Part shown: piece after piece, positions 24,269-31,284 of the stretch
Numbering within the stretch: the stretch's first letter is position 1
Layout of the letters: each line of letters starts with the position of its first letter
DNA from: JAIVHA01 sp965367295
GTDB lineage: Bacteria > Pseudomonadota > Gammaproteobacteria > DSM-19610
Assembly: GCA_965367295.1 (NCBI GenBank)
Contig: CBDUHN010000033.1
Coordinates: 1-39,139 of the forward strand
Length of the DNA: 39,139 nt
Direction of reading: 5' to 3'
Made by a program: the position numbers and the translations under genes
The notes under the pieces: generated by a model
Seen by the model: the letters and a program-made list of their open reading frames with translations, nothing else
Databases searched by the model: none
What the model was told of the DNA's origin: nothing

Positions 24269-24291
24269 CGCCGCGAAAACAAGCGCGGCCG
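24269..24291. terminator. weak hairpin between convergent genes
   Basis: CCGCG-AAAACAAG-CGCGG forms a 5-bp GC stem in the 85-nt gap between the converging GGDEF-EAL and RimK-like genes. A second small CCCG/CGGG pair lies just before it. There is no clear T-tract, so this is only a possible bidirectional terminator; limits are approximate. Confidence 0.25.
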
Positions 24292-24325
24292 CCCATACCT
24301 GCTGAACACAGAACCCTGGCATCCT

Positions 24326-25828
24326 TCACGCCGGCTTAGCCACCGCCACATCCTCGTATGCCTGCTGCTTGGCGGTCAACCGACGCAGGAATTCCTTCAT
24401 GATGATGCGGTAGAGATCGCCCTTGAGCACGCAATCCTCCACCTCTGATTCCAGGCTGGGGTTGTCGTTGATCTCGATGACATACAGATCCTGGCCACTC
24501 TGTTTGATATCCACGCCGTACAGTCCATCACCGATCAGATTGGCGGACTGTTCCGCGAGTCTCAGCACCGCGGGATCCACCTCCTCCAGCGGCAGGCACT
24601 TGTACCCCCCCTGCGAGAAACCGCCAGCGCCATCATGATGCACGATCTGCCAGTGATCCCGGGACATGAAGTATTGACAGGCATACAGCGGCTTGCGGTT
24701 CAGCAGCCCCACCCGCCAGTCGAATTCGGTATAGAGAAACTCCTGCGCCAGTACCAGTTCCGAGGATTCGAACAGTAACTGGGTGATCTCATACATCTGG
24801 GTACGATTCTCAGCCTTGAACACGCCGCGCGAAAAGGAACCATCCGGTACCTTGAGCACCATGGGAAAGCCGATACTGGATTCCGCCGCCGCAAGGTCCC
24901 CTTTGCCGACAATCACCGTTTTGGGTGTCGGCACCTTGTTGGCCTTGAGCACCTCCGCCAGGTATACCTTGTTGGTGCATAGCTGAATGGAACGGGGATC
25001 ATCGATCACGATCATGCCTTCGCTTTCCGCCTTCTTGGCAAAACGATAGGTGTAATGATTGATGCGGGTGGTATCACGGATAAACAGGGCGTCGTATTCA
25101 GCCAACCGTGCATAATCCTTGCGCTGGATCAGTTCCACATCAATACCCAGTTCCGCACCGGCCTTGATGAAATTCGACAATGCCTGGGTATCGGAAGGTG
25201 GCAATGGATCGTTGGGGTCATGGAGGATCGCCATATCAAAGCGGGCCGGCTTTCGGGTCTTGGTCGGACGCCTGCGACGCTTGGTGTAGCTGGTGACCGA
25301 TTCACGAAACAGCTTCTCGGCCTCATCGTCCAGGCGGTGAATGGAGACCGGCTTGATGGAGTTGATGTGCCAGCCGCCATTGAGCCGGAAGCGTACCCGT
25401 AATATCGGGCAGGGAAAGATCTCAAAGATCTGCCGTGCCAGGTCACGCAGGCTTTCATAACGACAGCGACCAAGCATGATATCCATCTCGAATTCGTCGG
25501 CACTACCGTCCAGGCTGTGCTTGCGAAAGCCCTTGCGCACCTGTTCCTCGAGGTTGATGGCATCCAGGCTATACATGGATTTGCTGCTCAGGTCGAGCAT
25601 GCACTTGACCGATGGGATGGTACGCTGGCGACGCGCTTCGGCCAGCAATGAACAGTAATACCCCACGCTCAGATAACGGTAACTACGGCAAAGATTGATC
25701 ACCAGGATGTTCTTCTGTTTCTGATATTCGCTGGAGGTCAGGTAATCATCCACATGCACGACCGGATAGGGCAACTCCCCCACCGGCCAGTCTTCCAGGT
25801 TTTCCACCACAATGATCTGCTTGGTCAT
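24326..25828 (-). CDS. RimK-like ATP-grasp ligase with RLAN N-terminal domain
   Basis: The 500-residue protein has an N-terminal domain (about 1-190) of the RLAN type that precedes RimK-like ATP-grasp enzymes, a basic linker (T-K-R-R-R-R-P-T-K-T-R-K), and an ATP-grasp ligase (about 205-485). Visible ATP-grasp blocks are C-T-N-K-V-Y-L-A-E-V-L, G-F-P-M-V-L-K-V-P-D-G-S-F-S-R-G-V, A-Q-E-F-L-Y-T-E-F-D-W-R-V and the metal-binding L-Y-V-I-E-I-N-D-N-P-S-L. Relatives join amino acids, often glutamate, to peptide or protein ends. Its ATG overlaps the stop of the upstream GNAT/C39 gene, so they form one unit. Substrate is unknown. Confidence 0.87.
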   Translation of the reverse strand: MTKQIIVVENLEDWPVGELPYPVVHVDDYLTSSEYQKQKNILVINLCRSYRYLSVGYYCSLLAEARRQRTIPSVKCMLDLSSKSMYSLDAINLEEQVRKGFRKHSLDGSADEFEMDIMLGRCRYESLRDLARQIFEIFPCPILRVRFRLNGGWHINSIKPVSIHRLDDEAEKLFRESVTSYTKRRRRPTKTRKPARFDMAILHDPNDPLPPSDTQALSNFIKAGAELGIDVELIQRKDYARLAEYDALFIRDTTRINHYTYRFAKKAESEGMIVIDDPRSIQLCTNKVYLAEVLKANKVPTPKTVIVGKGDLAAAESSIGFPMVLKVPDGSFSRGVFKAENRTQMYEITQLLFESSELVLAQEFLYTEFDWRVGLLNRKPLYACQYFMSRDHWQIVHHDGAGGFSQGGYKCLPLEEVDPAVLRLAEQSANLIGDGLYGVDIKQSGQDLYVIEINDNPSLESEVEDCVLKGDLYRIIMKEFLRRLTAKQQAYEDVAVAKPA

Positions 25829-26979
25829 GACGATTGTTTCCGTTTATGCGTATGTTTGCTGTTCTTCATCCGTGCCGGCGGCGTGCGTTGCGGGTGACGG
25901 ATGACCAGCGCGGCCCGTTGTCCGGAGCGCCCGTAACGGGCAATACGCTGAAAATCCTTCTGCAGGATGGGCATATTGATACAGTCCGTCTGCACCTTGT
26001 CTTTTTCCGGGTCTACATAAGGATCATGCACGTAGATAAAACGGTCATCAAAACCGGTTACCACGATCCAGTGCGGTGATTTTTCCTTGTAGATACGGTA
26101 GGAACTGATCAGCACAATGGGCACGCCACCGCTTTCGAACACCTGGCGAATATCGTTGATGTCGATCTTGCGGTAGTGCACCGGCACCTTGCGCTCCTTC
26201 ATCTCGTCCAGAAAGTCCTTTTCCACCAGGCGCATCACCTGTTTCTTTTCCTCGCTGCGCACCGAGTTCACCAGCAACTCGCTCTGGTCGTTGACGAACA
26301 CCTCCGCAGACAAGCCGCGATGCACCGCTGCCAGTGCCAGGCCATAGGGACTGGTACCGCCGTGCCCCGAGGTCATGAACACGGTGGTGGATTCACGCCA
26401 GATGCGGATCTCCAGGGTGCGGTCCAGTTCCATGGACGGTTCCAGGGCCTTCATCGCCATCATCAGGGTAGCGGGTCCGCAGGTGAATTCCAGGGTCTGC
26501 TGGTAATAGGGTACGAAGGCCAGATCGGCGTTGAGGCTGCTGACCAGGCGCTTTTCATACCGATAGGCGTCCATGTGATCTTCGTAATAATCATCGTACT
26601 CGCCGAAACGGCGGTAGCCATCCTGCTCGAACAGGGCGATGGAGGCGGCATTGTCCTTGCGCACTTCCAGGCGGATGTAGACGCTGTCCCGCTCCCTCGC
26701 CGCTTCCTCTGCCGCGGCCACCAGTTCATTGCCGATGCCACGACCACGAAACCGCGGCGATACGGCAATGGAATAGAGACGTGCCAGGGAGGTGCCGGCA
26801 TTGAACAGCAGCATCACATAGCCAGTGATCTCGCCCTCCACCTCGGCGACAAAGGTAACGGCATTGGCCTTGGTGAGCAGGTAACGGAAGGATCGCTGGG
26901 AAAGCCGGTCGCCGCTGAAGCATTCATTCTCGATCTGCAGCAACGCTTTCAGATCCTGCGGGCTTGCCTGTCTGATCAT
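25825..26979 (-). CDS. GNAT acetyltransferase fused to C39-type peptidase
   Basis: The 384-residue protein has a RimI-like GNAT domain (1-145) with the acetyl-CoA loop R-F-R-G-R-G-I-G (76-83), and a C39-like papain-fold peptidase domain (about 155-360). In the latter, Cys167 in F-T-C-G-P-A-T-L, His303 in S-P-H-W-I-V-V-T-G and Asp319 in V-H-D-P-Y form the expected triad. The tail is basic. The fusion and its overlap with the RimK-like ligase form a conserved two-gene system predicted from comparative genomics to make, trim and acetylate a peptide or protein tag. The ATG at 26979 begins the GNAT domain; longer upstream reading is unconserved. Confidence 0.85.
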   Translation of the reverse strand: MIRQASPQDLKALLQIENECFSGDRLSQRSFRYLLTKANAVTFVAEVEGEITGYVMLLFNAGTSLARLYSIAVSPRFRGRGIGNELVAAAEEAARERDSVYIRLEVRKDNAASIALFEQDGYRRFGEYDDYYEDHMDAYRYEKRLVSSLNADLAFVPYYQQTLEFTCGPATLMMAMKALEPSMELDRTLEIRIWRESTTVFMTSGHGGTSPYGLALAAVHRGLSAEVFVNDQSELLVNSVRSEEKKQVMRLVEKDFLDEMKERKVPVHYRKIDINDIRQVFESGGVPIVLISSYRIYKEKSPHWIVVTGFDDRFIYVHDPYVDPEKDKVQTDCINMPILQKDFQRIARYGRSGQRAALVIRHPQRTPPARMKNSKHTHKRKQSS

Positions 26980-27157
26980 GGTGGGGGCACTGCAGGGTAT
27001 GGATACAGCGGAAGAGCGTAACATGGTCAAGCGGTGGCCGTCTGTACTATGCACAGTGAAAAAAATGCCCTGGACCATGGGCCCAGGGCCGCCCGAAACG
27101 AGCAGGTTAAAGTCTTATTCCGCGTGTAATAAACCGCAACGCGATTGGCTGACTGGA

Positions 27158-27385
27158 TCAGTCGTCGCCACCCTGGCCTTCTGCGGCGGCACTTTCGGTT
27201 TCGCTATCGACGCACATCTTCACAAAGGCGGTCCGCCCCTCATCCATCGAGCCAAGGCCTGCGGCATCGGCCTGTTCATCACAATAGGCCTGTATATCAT
27301 CCATCGGTGCCACGCTGTCCGCCGCACCCGCCTGTGCAGCCAGCAGAGCCAGCACGCACATCAGCATCCATTTGCTCAGTTTCAT
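27158..27385 (-). CDS. small exported protein of unknown function
   Basis: The 75-residue ORF has a clear signal peptide (M-K-L-S-K-W then a hydrophobic core, cleavage A-G-A/A near residue 21). The mature part of about 53 residues is acidic and contains two cysteines in Y-C-D-E-Q-A and V-K-M-C-V-D that could form a disulfide in the periplasm. It ends in a Glu/Gly/Asp-rich tail. A ribosome site (AGGTTCCAAG) precedes the ATG. I do not recognise a family. It is convergent with nothing close and divergent from the hdfR-like gene. Confidence 0.65.
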   Translation of the reverse strand: MKLSKWMLMCVLALLAAQAGAADSVAPMDDIQAYCDEQADAAGLGSMDEGRTAFVKMCVDSETESAAAEGQGGDD

Positions 27386-27489
27386 CTTGGAACCTCGTAT
27401 CTACGTCATGCCACTCCCAACCGGTCACCGCCATGTCCGACTGCACTACCGGGCGGTTCGCTGCGTGTTGTAAGACATGGCCGCCCCCC

Positions 27490-27539
27490 CGTAAAACGAA
27501 ATCCCCGCCGCTTGACGATCGATAATTTCGATCCATAAT
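27490..27539 (+). promoter_or_regulatory. hdfR-like gene promoter with operator palindrome in its spacer
   Basis: TTGACG (27512-27517), a 16-nt spacer and CATAAT (27534-27539) form a sigma-70-type promoter 58 nt before the LysR-type gene. The palindrome GATCGATAATTTCGATC (27517-27533) fills the spacer, as expected for an autorepressor or LysR operator. Just upstream, CGTAAAACGAAA (27490-27501) recurs exactly at 28706-28717, beyond the other end of the same gene. Confidence 0.5.
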
Positions 27540-27597
27540 GCGGTTTTATGCGGCACAACAAATCACATCACCGGCCTCGCGGCCCTAGCGGGGAACC

Positions 27598-28437
27598 ATG
27601 GACACCGGCCTGCTAAAAGCCTTCCTGGAAGTGCATCGCACCCGCCATTTCGGGCGTGCGGCCAGCAACCTGTTCCTGAGCCAGTCGGCCATCAGTGCCC
27701 GTATCCGCCAGTTGGAGGAGGAACTGGGTACGCCCCTGTTCGCACGCCATCGCCACAACATCGAGCTGACCCCGGCCGGGCTGAAATTCCTCGCCTTTGC
27801 CGAGAACATCCTCAACACCTGGAATCGGGCACGACAGGAAATCAGCATCCCCGAAGGTATGCAATCGCTGCTCACCATCGCCGCACTGCCCAGCATCTGG
27901 GATGCGTTCCTGGAGAACTGGCTGCAACGGGCGCCCAGGATTCTGCCGGATATCGCCCTGCAGGCCGACGCCGGCGATACCGATTCCCTGCTGCGCCGCC
28001 TGCAGGAGGGCACGGTGGACCTGGCGCTGCTGTTCGACCCACCCCGAACCGGACAGTTACAGGTGCAGCCGGTGGCACCGGTGCCATTGATCATGGTCTC
28101 CAGCCACAGGGGAATCGGGATGGAAGAGGCGCTGCAGAAAGGGTATGTACTGGTGAACTGGGGCACGTCCTTCGCCGGCCTGCATGCCCGGCAGTTCCCG
28201 GACCTGCCCGCCCCGCGCCTGCGGGTAGGAGTGGGCCGCCTGGCCCTCGCCTACCTGCTGGAAAACGGCGGCACCGCCTACCTGCCCGAACCCATGGTGC
28301 TCAGGATGGGGGAGGAACGCTTGTTCCGGGTGGAGGACGCACCGGTGATACACAAGGAAGCCTTTGCCGTGTATACCCCGTCCAGTAACAAGGGCAGCAG
28401 CATCGAACAGGTCATCCGTTCGTTCGATGCCGCCTGA
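27598..28437 (+). CDS. hdfR: LysR-family regulator, HdfR-like
   Basis: The 279-residue protein has an N-terminal winged helix-turn-helix (F-L-E-V-H-R-T-R-H-F-G-R-A-A, then L-S-Q-S-A-I-S-A-R-I-R-Q-L-E). The following L-F-A-R-H-R-H-N-I-E-L-T is close to the HdfR subgroup, and a C-terminal effector domain follows. In enterobacteria HdfR represses the flagellar master operon flhDC. Here the target is not shown, though a palindrome in its own promoter suggests autoregulation. The start has GGGGAACC upstream. It converges with a small acidic protein gene, 2 nt apart. Confidence 0.85.
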   Translation: MDTGLLKAFLEVHRTRHFGRAASNLFLSQSAISARIRQLEEELGTPLFARHRHNIELTPAGLKFLAFAENILNTWNRARQEISIPEGMQSLLTIAALPSIWDAFLENWLQRAPRILPDIALQADAGDTDSLLRRLQEGTVDLALLFDPPRTGQLQVQPVAPVPLIMVSSHRGIGMEEALQKGYVLVNWGTSFAGLHARQFPDLPAPRLRVGVGRLALAYLLENGGTAYLPEPMVLRMGEERLFRVEDAPVIHKEAFAVYTPSSNKGSSIEQVIRSFDAA

Positions 28438-28439
28438 GA

Positions 28440-28643
28440 TTACAGATCGAACTCACCGCGCAACAGGTAAGCCAGTTCCCGCTCCTCGCGCAACTGCTCA
28501 AGACGGCGGCGCACCTGCATCTGGTACCCGTAGCCTTTCCGGCTGGTATCGTCCTGCTCCACACCGAAATCACTCCCGTCGCCGTCCAGGTCATCGCTCA
28601 GAACGGGGCTGGTATCTTCAAAACTCTCTTCACTTGCATGCAT
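28440..28643 (-). CDS. small acidic PA3496-like protein
   Basis: The 67-residue product has an acidic first half (D-D-L-D-G-D-G-S-D-F) and a basic, helical second half (V-R-R-R-L-E-Q-L-R-E-E-R-E-L). That pattern resembles the PA3496-type family of short proteins found next to LysR-type genes. No signal peptide or membrane helix is present. Its function is unknown. A copy of the CGTAAAACGAAA element also seen at the hdfR-like promoter lies about 63 nt before its start, suggesting shared control. The family assignment is by pattern only; the ribosome site is weak. Confidence 0.55.
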   Translation of the reverse strand: MHASEESFEDTSPVLSDDLDGDGSDFGVEQDDTSRKGYGYQMQVRRRLEQLREERELAYLLRGEFDL

Positions 28644-28704
28644 GTCGGTCTACAACCCAATGGCTAAACATATTGGGCGCGATTCATAACCGACAGGCCG
28701 ACGT

Positions 28705-28757
28705 TCGTAAAACGAAAAATTTTGATCGTTAGCAGCGAAATTTCTGATCGATGATCT
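28705..28757. promoter_or_regulatory. possible second operator near the small acidic gene
   Basis: TTCGTAAAACGAA (28705-28717) is itself an inverted repeat. Its last 12 nt plus one A repeat the CGTAAAACGAAA element of the hdfR-like promoter, and TTTTGATCG and TGATCGATGATC follow, echoing the GATCGA half-sites there. It lies upstream of the small acidic gene and downstream of the ferritin-like gene. Confidence 0.35.
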
Positions 28758-28761
28758 GCCG

Positions 28762-29049
28762 TTACTTGTGGGCGATCGGTTTTTCAGTGAACAGGTAGTC
28801 TTTCAGCTCTGCATCGAAGCGCGGGTCCTTGCGACGAATCCATTCCAGCACCATGGCCGCATGTTCCTTTTCCTCATCCCGGTTATGCGCCAGGATGGCC
28901 CTCAGGTCTTCATCCTTACAGGCATCCACCCGCTGGTTGTACCAGTCCACCGCCTCCAGCTCCTCCATCAGGGAGGTTAGGGCGCGATGCATATCGCGGG
29001 TTTCATCGGACAATTCGTTGATCGGCTCGTGATAACCTTCGTTGGACAT
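28762..29049 (-). CDS. encapsulated-ferritin-like protein (EncFtn) without encapsulin partner
   Basis: The 95-residue protein closely follows the EncFtn family, half-ferritins that form a ferroxidase site at the dimer interface. The iron-site residues are present: Glu29, Glu30 and Glu32 with Trp36-Tyr37 in M-E-E-L-E-A-V-D-W-Y-N-Q-R, and Glu60 with His63 in D-E-E-K-E-H-A-A-M. EncFtn normally oxidises Fe2+ inside an encapsulin shell, guided by a C-terminal targeting peptide of the type S-L-x-I-G-S-L. Here the protein stops at K-P-I-A-H-K with no such peptide, and no shell gene is adjacent. The ATG at 29049 has AGAGG upstream; the longer reading to 29118 is unconserved. Confidence 0.88.
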   Translation of the reverse strand: MSNEGYHEPINELSDETRDMHRALTSLMEELEAVDWYNQRVDACKDEDLRAILAHNRDEEKEHAAMVLEWIRRKDPRFDAELKDYLFTEKPIAHK

Positions 29050-29405
29050 TGAAGTGCACCTCTTGTGTTGTTGGTGGTAAACGATCGCGTGCTGACAGAC
29101 TAGCGTAAATACCACCACGCTGTCCCTGCCGCGGATGTCCCAGGACGATAATCAGCCGGCGTGCCGCTTTTCTTGACCACCCCAATCGGGGGGTTGAAAA
29201 CCCGTCCCGGCAGTCGCATGGTATGGTTTAGCAAATCCTTATTGAAAACAGAGAGTAAGATCTCTCCGATTAGGCTGGTCACGTTACCCGGCAGCCAGAC
29301 TGCCTGCAAAACAGGATAACGGCTTGATCGGCACCACAAGCGGAGTAACGTCAGGGGACGCAACTGGGTTACCGCCAGCCCCCTGCACGGCTACAGGAGC
29401 ACCGG
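29050..29405. other. 356-nt divergent intergenic region
   Basis: This gap separates the ferritin-like gene (-) from nadA (+) and must hold both promoters. Small stems are visible, for example GGCAG/CTGCC at about 29290-29304 and GAGAG/CTCTC at about 29251-29266. I see no convincing operator, riboswitch or coding sequence. nadA has CAGGAG 7-12 nt before its ATG. Confidence 0.4.
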
Positions 29406-30485
29406 ATGGAACAGGCCAATCTCGCCCCGATCACGCCCCCCACGGCGTCCATGACCCTGCCGACACCCGGCAGTATCGGTCGTCCGGACTATGCCCCCGG
29501 GGAGCGCGAGGAACTGGTGGCACGCATCAAAACGCTGCTGAAGGAAAAGGACGCCGTCCTCGTCGCCCATTACTACACCGATGAGGACCTGCAGCAGATT
29601 GCCGACGAAACCGGTGGCTATGTATCCGACTCGCTGGACATGGCCCGGTTCGGCAACGAGCATTCCGCCGGTACCCTGGTGGTGGCGGGCGTGCGCTTCA
29701 TGGGCGAGACCGCCAAGATCCTCAACCCGGAAAAGCGCGTACTGATGCCGACCCTGGAGGCCGAGTGCTCGCTGGATCTGGCCTGCCCCGCCGACCAGTT
29801 CATACCTTTCTGCGACCAGCACCCGGAGCGCACCGTGGTGGTCTATGCCAACACCAGCGCCGAGGTGAAGGCCCGGGCCGACTGGGTGGTCACCTCCAGC
29901 ATCGCCGTCGACCTGGTACGCCACCTGCACGAGCAGGGCGAGAAGATCCTCTGGGCGCCGGACCGGCACCTGGGCCATTACATCCAGCAGGAGACCGGTG
30001 CTGACATGCTGCTCTGGCAGGGTGCCTGCATCGTCCACGAGGCCTTCAAGGCCGATGCCCTGAAGAAGCTCATGGCTCAGCACCCGGATGCCGCGGTGCT
30101 GGTGCACCCCGAATCACCGGCAACGGTGATCGATCTGGCCGACCGGGTCGGTTCCACCACCCAGATCATCCAGGCGGCAAAGGAGATGCCGCAGCAGACC
30201 TTCATCGTCGCCACCGACAACGGCATCCTCTACAAGATGCGCCAGGCCGCGCCGGACAAGCACTTCATCGAGGCGCCCACCATGGGCGTCGGCGCCACCT
30301 GCGTTTCCTGTGCCCACTGCCCCTGGATGGCGATGAATTCGCTGCGTAACCTGGTCGAGGTGCTGGAAACCGGCGCCAACGAGATTCAGGTCGACGAAGC
30401 AGTGCGTCAACGCGCCCTGAAGGCCACCCAACGCATGCTGGAGTTCGGCCGCAGCCGCAAGACAGCCGCAGCGGTATCCGATTGA
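29406..30485 (+). CDS. nadA: quinolinate synthase A
   Basis: The 359-residue enzyme condenses iminoaspartate with dihydroxyacetone phosphate to quinolinate in NAD synthesis. It carries an oxygen-sensitive [4Fe-4S] cluster. The three ligand cysteines are Cys121 (E-A-E-C-S-L), Cys208 (Q-G-A-C-I-V-H) and Cys305 (C-V-S-C-A-H-C-P-W-M-A-M-N), each exactly +8 relative to Escherichia coli NadA. Other blocks are A-H-Y-Y-T-D-E-D-L-Q and A-P-D-R-H-L-G. nadB and nadC are not adjacent. A structured region follows the stop codon. Confidence 0.97.
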   Translation: MEQANLAPITPPTASMTLPTPGSIGRPDYAPGEREELVARIKTLLKEKDAVLVAHYYTDEDLQQIADETGGYVSDSLDMARFGNEHSAGTLVVAGVRFMGETAKILNPEKRVLMPTLEAECSLDLACPADQFIPFCDQHPERTVVVYANTSAEVKARADWVVTSSIAVDLVRHLHEQGEKILWAPDRHLGHYIQQETGADMLLWQGACIVHEAFKADALKKLMAQHPDAAVLVHPESPATVIDLADRVGSTTQIIQAAKEMPQQTFIVATDNGILYKMRQAAPDKHFIEAPTMGVGATCVSCAHCPWMAMNSLRNLVEVLETGANEIQVDEAVRQRALKATQRMLEFGRSRKTAAAVSD

Positions 30486-30502
30486 CCGGGTACAGCGCAT
30501 TG

Positions 30503-30580
30503 TCCGAATGAATTAGAACCTGCAAATGGGTTGGTTGCAGGTCCTGGTGGGGCTGATGGGACCGTCCGAATTCATCCGGA
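30503..30580. repeat. nested inverted repeat between nadA and endonuclease V gene
   Basis: An inner hairpin pairs ACCTGCAA (30518-30525) with TTGCAGGT (30535-30542) around a 9-nt loop. An outer 12-bp stem, TCCGAATGAATT (30503-30514) with AATTCATCCGGA (30569-30580), has one mismatch and encloses it. Together they fill most of the 119-nt gap. The inner stem could end nadA transcription, but there is no T-tract. The outer arm ends 24 nt before the next ATG. Confidence 0.5.
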
Positions 30581-30604
30581 TGCCCCCTCTCACCCAAGGC
30601 GACC

Positions 30605-31267
30605 ATGAATATCCCCGATCTCACCGACTGGCCCACCAATACCACCGCGGCTAAGCAGGTCCAGCAGCAACTGGCACCGCAGGTGATCCGCCACAATCAA
30701 CTGCCCGGACACATTCGCTACGTGGCCGGGGTCGATGTCGGCTTCGAGGATAGCGGCCACATCACCCGCGCCGCCGTCGCGGTGCTGCGCTTTCCGCAGC
30801 TGGAGATCCACGAACAGGCCATCCAGCGCGAACCGACCCGGCTCCCCTACATCCCCGGCTATCTTTCCTTTCGCGAAGTGCCCGCCATCCTCGGCGCACT
30901 GGCGCAGCTCACCACCCCGCCGGACCTGATCCTCTGTGATGGCCAGGGTATTGCGCACCCGCGTCGCTTCGGCCTGGCCTGTCACCTGGGGGTATTGCTG
31001 GACCGGCCCACCATCGGCGTGGCCAAGTCACGGCTGATCGGCCGGCATACGGAACCCGCGGTGGAAAAAGGTGCCTGGACGGAACTGGTGCAGAATGAGG
31101 AGATCATTGGTGCCGTACTGCGTACGCGCTCCAATATCAGTCCGCTGTATATCTCCATCGGCCACCGCATCGACCTGCCGACGGCCATCGAGTATGTGCT
31201 GCGCTGCACCACCCGCTACCGCCTGCCGGAGACCACGCGCTGGGCCCATCGGCTGGCATCGGGGTAA
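30605..31267 (+). CDS. nfi: endonuclease V (deoxyinosine 3' endonuclease)
   Basis: The 220-residue DNA repair enzyme nicks DNA one nucleotide 3' of deaminated bases such as hypoxanthine. Metal-binding acidic residues are Asp44 (V-A-G-V-D-V-G-F), Glu91 (Y-L-S-F-R-E-V-P-A) and Asp112 (L-I-L-C-D-G-Q-G-I-A-H-P-R). The strand-separating wedge region is P-Y-I-P-G-Y. The G-V-A-K-S block and H-R-I-D-L-P-T-A-I late segment also fit. The length is usual for the family. It converges with the TonB receptor gene, 17 nt apart. Confidence 0.95.
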   Translation: MNIPDLTDWPTNTTAAKQVQQQLAPQVIRHNQLPGHIRYVAGVDVGFEDSGHITRAAVAVLRFPQLEIHEQAIQREPTRLPYIPGYLSFREVPAILGALAQLTTPPDLILCDGQGIAHPRRFGLACHLGVLLDRPTIGVAKSRLIGRHTEPAVEKGAWTELVQNEEIIGAVLRTRSNISPLYISIGHRIDLPTAIEYVLRCTTRYRLPETTRWAHRLASG

Positions 31268-31284
31268 GCAGGGACAGGCCGCAC

